Shown: positions 1 to 6,974 of the stretch, in pieces
Numbering within the stretch: the first letter of the stretch is position 1
Layout: the number at the start of each line of letters is the position of its first letter
Assembly (NCBI GenBank): GCA_945877885.1
Contig: CAMCSI010000048.1
Location: 1-8,616, forward strand
Reading direction: 5' to 3'
Source of the DNA: Chlamydia trachomatis
GTDB lineage: Bacteria; Chlamydiota; Chlamydiia; Chlamydiales; 2-12-FULL-49-11
Length of the DNA stretch: 8,616 nucleotides
Notes under the pieces: generated by a model
Database searches by the model: none
What the model saw: only the letters and a program-made list of their open reading frames with translations
What the model was told of the DNA's origin: nothing
Position numbers and translations under genes: made by a program

Positions 1-291
1 CAAAGCGCAAAAGCTCTCTACCTCTAAATTTGAATTTGTTTCTATTTCTAGATGAATAAACTCATGAATAAACTTTGCAGAAGAGGTTTTAAACGAGGAG
101 ATGGTTTGGATGATAAATACCCCCCCCTCTTCCCTATAAAAGGAAGTAAGAGGTAGTAACCGGTCTAAATCACCACTTTCAGTAATATTTTCTTCCAAAA
201 GAAGGGAATCGGCAATAGATTTTGCAATCAATTCTTTTTGATTTACCCTTGCATCCACGGCCTCAGAAATTGTAAACATATCTTTTGTCAT
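1..291 (-). CDS. Unrecognised protein, N-terminal 97 residues only (runs off the left edge)
   Basis: An open frame of 97 codons from an ATG at 291 continues without a stop to the window edge, so the C-terminus is missing. The start is supported by an AGGGG ribosome-binding site 5 bases upstream and by lying just 12 bases after the aspartate kinase stop, which suggests the two are co-transcribed and translated in succession. The protein begins MTKDMFTISEAVDARV and is a soluble-looking mix of charged and hydrophobic residues; no signal peptide or membrane segment is visible. I cannot assign a family. It does not look like an ACT domain, aspartate-semialdehyde dehydrogenase or a dap enzyme start, although the position next to an aspartokinase makes a role in aspartate-family amino acid metabolism possible (inference only). 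Codons 55-58 contain a run of eight G, unusual in AT-rich DNA. Confidence 0.72.
   Translation of the reverse strand, partial: MTKDMFTISEAVDARVNQKELIAKSIADSLLLEENITESGDLDRLLPLTSFYREEGGVFIIQTISSFKTSSAKFIHEFIHLEIETNSNLEVESFCAL
120..127 (-). repeat. Eight-base poly-G tract inside a coding frame
   Basis: Eight C in a row on the plus strand, read as G on the coding (minus) strand, span codons 55-58 (Glu-Gly-Gly-Val) of the unrecognised gene. Losing one base leads to a TAG about 26 codons further on; gaining one leads to a TAA about 14 codons further on. Slippage here would therefore truncate the protein. Poly-G tracts are known phase-variation sites in some bacteria, including chlamydial pmp genes; whether this tract varies cannot be seen from one sequence. 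Confidence 0.85.
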
Positions 292-296
292 ACTAA

Positions 297-301
297 CCCC
301 T
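297..301 (-). promoter_or_regulatory. Ribosome-binding site of the unrecognised gene
   Basis: AGGGG on the minus strand lies 5 bases before the ATG at 291, inside the 12-base gap after the aspartate kinase stop. It supports both the start choice and translation from a shared mRNA. Confidence 0.55.
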
Positions 302-303
302 GC

Positions 304-1095
304 CTATCTCATATACTCAAACACCCTTTCTTTACTCTTTCTATCCATGTCAGAAGAAATTATGATACTACCTATTTTATCTTTTAATTTCACATCAAAA
401 GATCTAACTTGCAGGCTTAATCCATTTTTATAGGCCATTTCTACACATCTAGGGTGTAAAACAGCCGATTTACCCTCACCTACCACTTCAAGGGCCTCTT
501 TATGAGATAAAACTGTTAATACCTTTGCATCCATGTTTGTTTTTGGATTTTTAGAATAAATACCCTCTACATCTTTATAAAAAACCACCTTTTCTGCACC
601 GATGGCAATGGCAATAGCTACTGCAGTTGTATCTGATCCCCCTCTTCCAAGCGTTGTGATCTCTTTATCCACACTCACCCCTTGAAAGCCTGCTATGATC
701 GGGATTTTCCCTTCTTTAAAAAGTGATTCAAGCTTTTCTGACTTTACATCAATGATTTGGGCATTGCTATGCTCTGTGGTTGTAATAATCCCTACCTGAC
801 TTCCTGTTAAGCTGACGGCAGAAATTCCCCTTTTTAAAAGAATCATGGCAAGTAATGCCATACTCATTCTTTCCCCTACAGATAAAAGCATATCCTTCTC
901 ACGCTTAGATCCATCGGTATCTACTTGATTTGCCAAATAATCTAAATAGTCGGTCATCCCTTCCATAGCGCTTACAACCACACAAACGTGGTCATAATTT
1001 TTTGAAACAGATTCAATAATTTGTGCTACATTTTCAAAATGACTAATATCTTTTAAAGAGGCGCCACCGAACTTCAAGACTAACGTTTTAACCAT
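304..1095 (-). CDS. lysC: Aspartate kinase, catalytic domain only (no ACT domains)
   Basis: Aspartate kinase (EC 2.7.2.4) phosphorylates L-aspartate with ATP, the first step toward diaminopimelate, lysine, threonine and methionine, in the cytoplasm. The 263 residues carry the amino acid kinase fold signatures: KFGG at 8-11, VVSAM at 40-44, SVGE at 72-75, FQG at 137-139, TTLGRGGSDTTA at 147-158 and KDVEGIYSKNP at 174-184. The protein stops just after the kinase domain (GSIII near 242-246), whereas most aspartokinases have 400-450 residues with two C-terminal ACT domains that bind lysine or threonine; these are absent. I start it at the ATG at 1095 because family members begin a few residues before KFGG. 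The open frame extends to a TTG at 1131, directly preceded by TAA, but the 12 extra residues match nothing in the family. Neither start has a strong ribosome-binding site. Other amino acid kinases (UMP, glutamate 5-kinase) fit the motifs less well. Confidence 0.9.
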   Translation of the reverse strand: MVKTLVLKFGGASLKDISHFENVAQIIESVSKNYDHVCVVVSAMEGMTDYLDYLANQVDTDGSKREKDMLLSVGERMSMALLAMILLKRGISAVSLTGSQVGIITTTEHSNAQIIDVKSEKLESLFKEGKIPIIAGFQGVSVDKEITTLGRGGSDTTAVAIAIAIGAEKVVFYKDVEGIYSKNPKTNMDAKVLTVLSHKEALEVVGEGKSAVLHPRCVEMAYKNGLSLQVRSFDVKLKDKIGSIIISSDMDRKSKERVFEYMR

Positions 1096-1107
1096 GATAT
1101 GGATTTT

Positions 1108-1113
1108 ACTATA
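1108..1113 (-). promoter_or_regulatory. Candidate -10 box for the aspartate kinase gene
   Basis: TATAGT on the minus strand matches the TATAAT consensus at five of six positions. No convincing -35 box lies 16-18 bases upstream (the best is an AT-rich TTTAAT). If used, transcription would begin near 1101, leaving a leader of only about 6 bases before the ATG at 1095, which would agree with the lack of a ribosome-binding site. Tentative, since AT-rich DNA yields such boxes by chance. Confidence 0.3.
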
Positions 1114-1160
1114 GAAACTTATCTTTTTCAATTAAATCTTTTACCTTAAAAAAACTCCTC

Positions 1161-1189
1161 TTGTTTTAATTAAAGATAGCTGTTATCCT
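1161..1189 (+). promoter_or_regulatory. Candidate promoter for the rpsA operon
   Basis: TTGTTT at 1161-1166 and TATCCT at 1184-1189 are separated by 17 bases, and TG at 1181-1182 gives an extended -10 (TGnTATCCT). Transcription would begin near 1196, leaving a leader of about 30 bases before rpsA. The hexamers match consensus at 3/6 and 4/6, so the spacing and the extended element carry the call. It lies in the short region between the divergent genes, where a promoter for the plus-strand operon is expected. Confidence 0.45.
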
Positions 1190-1208
1190 ATCCGCAAAGC
1201 AAAAAACT

Positions 1209-1214
1209 AGGAGA
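1209..1214 (+). promoter_or_regulatory. Ribosome-binding site of rpsA
   Basis: AGGAGA precedes the ATG at 1225 by 10 bases, slightly long but a strong match to the 16S anti-Shine-Dalgarno sequence. It fixes the rpsA start. Confidence 0.7.
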
Positions 1215-1224
1215 AACAATTAAC

Positions 1225-2946
1225 ATGTCAAAACAACAAGCAACCGAGTGGTTAGAAGATGAAAGCAAAATCATCATAAAGGAACACTACTCAACAAACG
1301 AAATGGAAGAATTCAAAAATCTTCTTATAAGTAAAGAGTCATCTATCGAAGCTGGTTCTGTAACAAGACTAAACCCAGGACAGCTCTTAGTGGGCGAAAT
1401 CGTAGAGATCTCAAAAGGATTTGTTGTTGTAGACGTTGGTTTGAAATCTGAAGGTTTAATCCCTATCTCTGAATTTGGATCTTTAGCTGAGATTGAACTT
1501 GGAAAACAAGTAGAAGTTCTTTTAGACTCTACAGAAAGCACAAACGGTCAAATCATCCTTTCAAGAGAGAAGGCAAGAAAACTTCGTCGTTGGGATTACA
1601 TCCAAACAAATTTTGTGGAAGGTTCAATTATTGAAGGATTGATCACCAAGAAAGTTAAAGGCGGACTTATTGTAGATATTGGTGGAATGGACGCTTTCTT
1701 ACCTGGATCACAAATTGACAATAAACGTATCAAATCTTTAGATGACTATGTGGGTAAATCATACGAGTTGAAAATTTTAAAAATTAATCTTGAAAGAAAA
1801 AATATTGTTGTTTCTAGAAGAGAGATTTTAGAAGATGAAAGACTATGTAAAAAAACAGAGCTTTTAGAGCATATCCATGTTGGCGATTTATGCACAGGTG
1901 TTGTAAAAAATATCACAGACTTTGGAGTGTTTTTAGATCTAAATGGAATTGATGGTCTTTTACATATCACAGACATGACATGGAAGCGTATTAAGCACCC
2001 TTCTGAACTTGTAGCAATTGGTGATAAGCTTCAAGTAATTATCTTAAGTATTGACGAAGAAAAAGGGCGTGTAGCTCTTGGTCTAAAACAAAAAGATCAA
2101 AATCCTTGGGATGCAATTGAACAAAGATTTCCTCCTGGAACGCATGTAAAAGGAACGATTGTAAATCTTGTAGCCTATGGTGCATTTATCGAAATTGAAG
2201 ATGGTATTGAAGGACTTATTCACGTTTCAGAAATGTCTTGGGTAAAAAATGTTACGGATCCATCACAAATTGTGAGCAAAGGTGATGAAGTAGAGGCAAT
2301 TGTTCTATCTATTCTAAAAGAAGAAGGGAAGATTTCTCTTGGTCTAAAACAGCTTGAGCAAAATCCTTGGGAAGATGTGGAAGATAGATACCCTGTTGGA
2401 AAGCAAGTAACTGTTGAAATCAGAAACTTAACTAACTATGGTGCATTTGTTGAACTTGAGCCAGGTGTTGATGGACTTATTCATATTTCAGATCTAAGCT
2501 GGATTAAAAAAGTTTCTCATCCTTCAGAAGTGCTAAAAAAAGGCGATATGGTAGATGCTGTTATTTTATCAGTGGATAAAGAGAGTAAAAAAATCACATT
2601 AGGTGTGAAGCAATTAACTTCAAATCCATGGGATGATATTGAAAAAACAATCAAACTTGGCGACACAGTTTCAGGTATTGTAACAAAAATTACAGCATTT
2701 GGAGCTTTTATCGAGCTTGACAATGGTATTGAAGGTTTAGTTCATGTAACTGAGCTTTCTGATAAGTCTTTTGCAAAAGTAGAAGATATTGTATCAGTAA
2801 ACAGCAAAGTAAATGCAAAAGTTCTTAAAATAGACAGAGAGCACAAAAGAATCTCTTTATCTATCAAAGAGCATTTAGTGAAGACAAATAGACATGATGC
2901 TGATGATATTATCATCGGTGGATCAGATGATGATGATAAAAACTAA
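1225..2946 (+). CDS. rpsA: 30S ribosomal protein S1, six S1 domains
   Basis: Ribosomal protein S1 docks on the 30S subunit, binds and unfolds mRNA and helps initiation. Six OB-fold S1 repeats are visible at about residues 52-117, 134-199, 219-289, 304-374, 391-461 and 478-548. Domains 3-6 carry the RNA-binding pattern (for example DFGVFLDL, AYGAFIEI, NYGAFVEL, AFGAFIEL followed by GLxHhT/S). Domains 1 and 2 are more diverged, as in other S1 proteins where they contact the ribosome. Linkers after domains 3, 4 and 5 repeat an LGxKQ...NPW motif, also known from E. coli S1. Its 573 residues are close to chlamydial S1 (about 570). The tail is short and acidic, ending in four Asp, Lys, Asn. It is the first gene of the plus-strand run and has the only candidate promoter seen there. 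S1 represses its own translation in E. coli; nothing here proves that for this gene. Confidence 0.97.
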   Translation: MSKQQATEWLEDESKIIIKEHYSTNEMEEFKNLLISKESSIEAGSVTRLNPGQLLVGEIVEISKGFVVVDVGLKSEGLIPISEFGSLAEIELGKQVEVLLDSTESTNGQIILSREKARKLRRWDYIQTNFVEGSIIEGLITKKVKGGLIVDIGGMDAFLPGSQIDNKRIKSLDDYVGKSYELKILKINLERKNIVVSRREILEDERLCKKTELLEHIHVGDLCTGVVKNITDFGVFLDLNGIDGLLHITDMTWKRIKHPSELVAIGDKLQVIILSIDEEKGRVALGLKQKDQNPWDAIEQRFPPGTHVKGTIVNLVAYGAFIEIEDGIEGLIHVSEMSWVKNVTDPSQIVSKGDEVEAIVLSILKEEGKISLGLKQLEQNPWEDVEDRYPVGKQVTVEIRNLTNYGAFVELEPGVDGLIHISDLSWIKKVSHPSEVLKKGDMVDAVILSVDKESKKITLGVKQLTSNPWDDIEKTIKLGDTVSGIVTKITAFGAFIELDNGIEGLVHVTELSDKSFAKVEDIVSVNSKVNAKVLKIDREHKRISLSIKEHLVKTNRHDADDIIIGGSDDDDKN

Positions 2947-2967
2947 TTAAATGCTTTAGTGAATAAT

Positions 2968-3001
2968 TTGTGCCTTGTCGGATAATTCTGGCAGGGCATA
3001 A
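2968..3001 (+). promoter_or_regulatory. 12-bp RNA hairpin between rpsA and nusA
   Basis: Positions 2968-2979 pair with 2990-3001 without a bulge around a 10-base loop. Three of the twelve pairs are G-U (2970/2999, 2975/2994, 2978/2991). These pair in plus-strand RNA but would be A-C mismatches in minus-strand RNA, so the structure favours the operon transcript. No run of U follows, so it is not a standard intrinsic terminator. It ends 14 bases before the nusA ribosome-binding site. Possible roles are an mRNA processing site, a stability element after rpsA, or a control point for nusA. Confidence 0.55.
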
Positions 3002-3015
3002 CAATTGATGGGGAC

Positions 3016-3022
3016 AAGAGGA
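3016..3022 (+). promoter_or_regulatory. Ribosome-binding site of nusA
   Basis: AAGAGGA lies 4 bases before the ATG at 3027 and downstream of the hairpin, so it would be accessible even when the hairpin is folded. Confidence 0.65.
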
Positions 3023-3026
3023 AAAA

Positions 3027-4319
3027 ATGAATAAAGATCTAATCGCAATGTTTGAATATCTAGAAAGAGAAAAAGGCATTACTAGAGATGTAATGGTAAG
3101 TGCAATTGAAGAAGCCCTTATTACTGCTGCAAAAAAAGGCGGTCGCGGCATGACAAATATTACTGTCTCTGTAAACAAAAAGACTGGTGATATCCTTGCA
3201 ATGACAGAAAAAGAAATCGTAACAAAGGTGGAGTATCCTGCCGAAGAGATCTCTTTAGAAGAGGCAAGAGAAATTGATCCTGATTGCGAAGAAGGCCAAT
3301 GGCTTGAAATAGAAATTGACCCTCAATCTTATGGCAGAATTGCAGCAAATGTGGCACGTCAAATGATTTCTCAAAAAATTCGTGGCGCTGAAAAAGAGGT
3401 GATTTACGAAGAGTATAGACACAGAATTGGTGAGCTGATCACAGGAACTGTCAGACGCGTTACTAAAGGTCACACATTAATTGTTGATCTTGGTAAGATT
3501 GAAGCTATTTTACCTGGAAGATTCTATCCAAAAAGTGAAAAATATCACATTGAAGATCGTATTTTAGTTCTATTGTATGATGTACAAGAGACAGAAAATG
3601 GCGGGGCAGAAATTGTATTATCTAGATCTCATCCTGATTTTGTTGCAGCACTATTTGTTTCAGAGGTACCAGAGATTAACGATGGTGTGATTGAAATTAA
3701 AAAGATTGTAAGAGATGCAGGTTATAGAACGAAGATGGCTGTGATTTCAAACAATGACAAGGTAGATCCAGTAGGTGCTTGTGTTGGTATGAGAGGAGCG
3801 CGTGTTAAAAATATTATACGTGAAACAGGTGGAGAAAAAATTGATATCCTCCCTTACTCTGAAGATCCATTTATTTTACTAAAAAATGCACTATCCCCTT
3901 GTGAGATTAAACATGCAGAGTTTTTTGAAGAGGAAAACAGGGTTCAATTGATCGTAAAAGATGAAGATTATCCTATTGTTCTTGGAAAACATGGTAGTAA
4001 TGCAAGACTAACTGCTGAACTTGTTGGAATGAAGATTGATTTCCATAAGAAATCTGAGTATCAAAAACAAATGATTCTTGAAAGAAAGCAATTATCATTA
4101 TTGGACAATCCAATTCTTGATGAGAAAATCACATCATTGCCAAATATTAATTCATTAATTTTAGAAAACGTTCTAAGTTCTGGATTTAATACTGCAAGAA
4201 AACTTTTAGAGACAAAACCTTTAGATTTATCTACTATATCTGATATAAGTTTAGAGATGGCCGATAACATACTTGAAGAAGTAAGAAATTCGGTAATAAA
4301 AAAAACGCAAGGAACATAA
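3027..4319 (+). CDS. nusA: Transcription termination/antitermination factor NusA
   Basis: NusA binds RNA polymerase near the RNA exit channel and modulates pausing, termination and antitermination, including on rRNA operons. Domains in order: the N-terminal polymerase-binding domain (about 1-125, opening MNKDLIAMFEYLEREKGI), an S1 domain (about 135-200, GELITGTVRRV to EIVLSR), KH1 (about 225-290, with the GMRG loop at 254-257 after DPVGACV) and KH2 (about 295-345, with GKHG at 320-323 followed by SNARLTAEL). The last 85 residues hold one helix-hairpin-helix-like segment (about 368-425) but not the two acidic repeats of E. coli NusA (495 residues); 430 residues is about the chlamydial length. 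The gene sits 80 bases after rpsA and 3 bases before infB. The common neighbours rimP and ylxR are absent, as expected for the chlamydial order. Confidence 0.97.
   Translation: MNKDLIAMFEYLEREKGITRDVMVSAIEEALITAAKKGGRGMTNITVSVNKKTGDILAMTEKEIVTKVEYPAEEISLEEAREIDPDCEEGQWLEIEIDPQSYGRIAANVARQMISQKIRGAEKEVIYEEYRHRIGELITGTVRRVTKGHTLIVDLGKIEAILPGRFYPKSEKYHIEDRILVLLYDVQETENGGAEIVLSRSHPDFVAALFVSEVPEINDGVIEIKKIVRDAGYRTKMAVISNNDKVDPVGACVGMRGARVKNIIRETGGEKIDILPYSEDPFILLKNALSPCEIKHAEFFEEENRVQLIVKDEDYPIVLGKHGSNARLTAELVGMKIDFHKKSEYQKQMILERKQLSLLDNPILDEKITSLPNINSLILENVLSSGFNTARKLLETKPLDLSTISDISLEMADNILEEVRNSVIKKTQGT
4309..4313 (+). promoter_or_regulatory. Ribosome-binding site that selects the infB TTG start
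   Basis: AAGGA, inside the last codons of nusA, lies 9 bases before TTG at 4323. No ATG or GTG in frame lies near it, and the residues directly after the TTG match the start of chlamydial IF2, so the TTG is taken as the real start. Confidence 0.65.
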
Positions 4320-4322
4320 TAA

Positions 4323-6953
4323 TTGGCAAAGAACTTTAACTTAAAAGTCAAAAACTCTCAACTAGCTGCCGTCTTAAAGCAGAAAGGTCTTAACCCTTTG
4401 AAATCACAGGAAAGTGAACCTGAGAAGGTACCTCCTATTGCAAAAGAAGTCGAGGTAAAAGACAGTGATGACGCTGCAAAAAAAGTTCAGCGTAAGGCTA
4501 AATCTGGCCCTACGATGCTTCCTACGCCCGAAGCTCTTCCTGCTGAAGAGCTTATGATCTCAGAGCTTGTGGAAGATAGTGCTGTGGTTGAAGAACCATC
4601 GATTACTGAAGAAGAGATTAAAGTACTTTCTGTGGAGGAAAGTATCCCTGCCCTTACTATCAAAGAAGAGGTTAAAGCTCCTGTTGAAGAACCACCTATG
4701 CCTATAAAAGTTAAAGCTCCCGAGCCTACCGCTTTTTCAGCAAAAGCCGATTTAATAAAAGAGACTAAGATATCAGATGCTGAAATTCGAAGAAGAGAGA
4801 TTGCCAAACCAATTGAAGAGCGTCGTATTTTGCCTAAAGATAAGTATGCTCGTCCAGAAAGGGTAACAAAACCTTCCATATACAATCCAAATACTAAGCC
4901 TGCTCCAAGACCTTACACACCGAATAAGCCTGCTCTTGATAGAAGTGCTGTAGTTATTCCACCAAAGTCCCCGCCAAAAGCTGTCCCTGCTGCCTCTGCT
5001 GATAAAAAAAATATCAAAGTAGATGAGAAAAAGAAAAAAGGAATGGATAGCTACAAAAGACAAGCCTTTTCTCGTGTATTTGACTCTCGTGATGCAATGT
5101 CTTCTGAAGAGAGCTGGAAACGTCGTAGAAATAAAAAGAATAAGTCGTTTGTTGCTTCTGAAGATATCGTTAGACCAAAAAGCGTAAGTGTGAAGATTCC
5201 AATTTCTGTGAAAGAGCTGGCAAGTGAGTTAAAAATTAAAGCCTCTGAAGTAATCCAAAAGCTATTTTTAGCAGGTTTTCCGATCACAATTAATGATGTT
5301 TTAGAAGATATCACCACTATTGAGCTCATTGGAAACGAGTTTGACTGCGAAATTAAAATTGATACAGCTCTTGCTGATCGATTACAAATTACAGATCGAA
5401 CATTGAAAGAAGAAATTAAAGATACAGGCGATGAAAAACTTGAGAAAAGACCTCCTATTGTAACTGTTATGGGCCATGTTGACCATGGTAAAACAAGTAT
5501 CATTGATGCTTTTAGAAACAGTAACCTTGCAGCAGCAGAGGCAGGGGCCATTACTCAACATATTGGAGCTTTTGTATGTCATACAGATCATGGATCATTT
5601 TCTGTGATTGATACTCCAGGTCACGAAGCCTTTACGGCTATTCGTGCACGTGGGGCAACGGTAACTGATATTGTTGTTCTTGTAATTGCAGGTGATGAGG
5701 GTATCAAAACTCAAACAGATGAGGCCATCGATAAGGCAAAAGCCGCCGGTGTTCCTATTCTTGTGGCGATCAATAAAATGGATAAACCTGGCTTTAATGT
5801 GGAAAATATCTACAGACAATTAGCTGATAGAGATCTTCTTCCTGAAGCATGGGGTGGATCGGTAATCACAGTTAATTGTTCTGCTAAAACAAGAGAAGGT
5901 ATTTCTACTTTAGCGGAGATGATTGCTTTACAAACTGATATTTTAGAACTCCGCTCTAATCCAAAAGCTCGCGCTCGTGGTACTGTACTTGAGTCTGAAT
6001 TGCACAAAGGATTAGGTGTTACTGCAACGCTACTTGTGTTAAATGGAACATTAAAAGTTGGCGATGCTGTGGTATTTGAGCATGAGTGGGGAAAGACTAA
6101 GACCATGCAAAACGAATTTGGTCAAATCGTTACTAATGCCCCCCCTTCTACCCCTGTAAAAGTTACTGGTTTATCAGGAGTTCCTCCTGCTGGAAATGAG
6201 TTTATTGTGGTTGCCTCTGAAAAAGAAGCTCGCGAAATTGTAGAAAAGAGAATGAGCGCGCACCGACAGATGAAATTAAAGCAGGCAAAAAATCGTGTTG
6301 CTTTAAACATTTTAGAGCAAAGAGTGGAAGACATGAAGAAAAAGACCATCAACATTATCGTAAAAGCAGATGTGGGTGGTTCATTAGAAGCTATGAAAGA
6401 TTCACTTCTCAAAATTCCTACAGATAAGGTGATCATTAATATTGTAAGTTCTGAAGTAGGACAAATATCTGAATCTGATATCGATCTTGCCCATGCATCA
6501 AAATCCATTATTCTTGGTTTTCATACAAAAGTGGAACCTCATGCAGAAGGGATGATCAAGCAGAAAAAAGTAAAAATTATCTTAAAAGATATCATCTACC
6601 ATATGATCGATGAAGTAAAAGTAGAAATGCAAAAACTTCTTGATAAAGTTCGTCATGAAGAGCATGTGGCAACGGCAAAAGTATTAACTGTATTTAGATC
6701 TTCAAGGCATGGAAATATTGCTGGATCTATCATCACAGATGGACTCTTTAAGCGTAATTATATGGCGAAGTTAAAAAGGGATGGAAAAATTATTTTTGAA
6801 GGACCTATTAACTCGTTAAAACGTATGCAAGATGATGTAAAAGAAGTAAAAAAAGATACTGAGTGTGGTATCTTGTTGAACGGATTTAATGATTTTAAAG
6901 AAAATGATGAAATCCTTGGATATGAGATCACTTATCAAGAACAACAATTATAA
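4323..6953 (+). CDS. infB: Translation initiation factor IF2
   Basis: IF2 is the GTPase that delivers fMet-tRNA to the 30S P site and promotes subunit joining. The 876 residues show a Lys/Asn-rich leader (AKNFNLKVKNSQL), a long low-complexity linker rich in Glu, Pro, Ala and Lys (about 30-280), a conserved IF2 N-terminal domain (about 285-345), then the G domain: G1 GHVDHGKT at 384-391, G2 around GAITQH at 408-413, G3 DTPGH at 430-434, G4 NKMD at 484-487 and G5 SAK at 520-522. The catalytic His of G3 (434) is present. The IF2 beta-barrel and C-terminal fMet-tRNA-binding domains follow to the end. Length is ordinary for the family (E. coli 890). The TTG start overlaps no other gene and follows nusA by 3 bases, indicating translational coupling. 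A run of seven C (6139-6145) inside the gene leaves the frame intact. rbfA follows after 21 bases. Confidence 0.97.
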   Translation: MAKNFNLKVKNSQLAAVLKQKGLNPLKSQESEPEKVPPIAKEVEVKDSDDAAKKVQRKAKSGPTMLPTPEALPAEELMISELVEDSAVVEEPSITEEEIKVLSVEESIPALTIKEEVKAPVEEPPMPIKVKAPEPTAFSAKADLIKETKISDAEIRRREIAKPIEERRILPKDKYARPERVTKPSIYNPNTKPAPRPYTPNKPALDRSAVVIPPKSPPKAVPAASADKKNIKVDEKKKKGMDSYKRQAFSRVFDSRDAMSSEESWKRRRNKKNKSFVASEDIVRPKSVSVKIPISVKELASELKIKASEVIQKLFLAGFPITINDVLEDITTIELIGNEFDCEIKIDTALADRLQITDRTLKEEIKDTGDEKLEKRPPIVTVMGHVDHGKTSIIDAFRNSNLAAAEAGAITQHIGAFVCHTDHGSFSVIDTPGHEAFTAIRARGATVTDIVVLVIAGDEGIKTQTDEAIDKAKAAGVPILVAINKMDKPGFNVENIYRQLADRDLLPEAWGGSVITVNCSAKTREGISTLAEMIALQTDILELRSNPKARARGTVLESELHKGLGVTATLLVLNGTLKVGDAVVFEHEWGKTKTMQNEFGQIVTNAPPSTPVKVTGLSGVPPAGNEFIVVASEKEAREIVEKRMSAHRQMKLKQAKNRVALNILEQRVEDMKKKTINIIVKADVGGSLEAMKDSLLKIPTDKVIINIVSSEVGQISESDIDLAHASKSIILGFHTKVEPHAEGMIKQKKVKIILKDIIYHMIDEVKVEMQKLLDKVRHEEHVATAKVLTVFRSSRHGNIAGSIITDGLFKRNYMAKLKRDGKIIFEGPINSLKRMQDDVKEVKKDTECGILLNGFNDFKENDEILGYEITYQEQQL

Positions 6954-6974
6954 ATTTAAATAATATAGGCCTAA

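Noticed and set aside
1096..1131. N-terminal extension of the aspartokinase from a TTG start
   Set aside because: The TTG is simply the first start-like codon after an in-frame TAA; the 12 added residues are not part of the family, whose members begin just before KFGG.
2077..2640. Repeated DNA at the LGxKQ...NPW linkers of rpsA
   Set aside because: These repeats are the conserved linkers between S1 domains, found in S1 proteins of other bacteria, not a mobile or recent repeat.
2902..2916. Small inverted repeat GATGAT...ATCATC near the end of rpsA
   Set aside because: It follows from adjacent Asp-Asp and Ile-Ile codons, has no G/C-rich stem and no U tract, so it is not a credible terminator.
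2923..2946. Four Asp plus Lys at the S1 C-terminus resembling an enteropeptidase cleavage site
   Set aside because: A short acidic tail ending in Lys is enough to produce this by chance; enteropeptidase is an animal enzyme with no relevance here.
4487..4885. A 132-residue antisense Ser-rich frame in the infB linker
   Set aside because: The Ser/Ile-rich composition mirrors the Glu/Lys/Ala-rich linker on the sense strand; no start signals or recognisable motifs.
5051..5551. A 166-residue antisense frame within infB
   Set aside because: It lies opposite highly conserved IF2 sequence including the G1 motif, has no family features and is explained by the codon pattern of infB.
6139..6145. Seven-C run within infB as a phase-variation site
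   Set aside because: It lies in an essential gene, where switching off would be lethal, and falls within Ala-Pro-Pro codons; slippage here is unlikely to be tolerated.
6966..6973. TAGGCCTA palindrome between infB and rbfA
   Set aside because: Eight bases only, no second copy nearby, and it contains the weak rbfA ribosome-binding site; nothing supports a protein-binding role.
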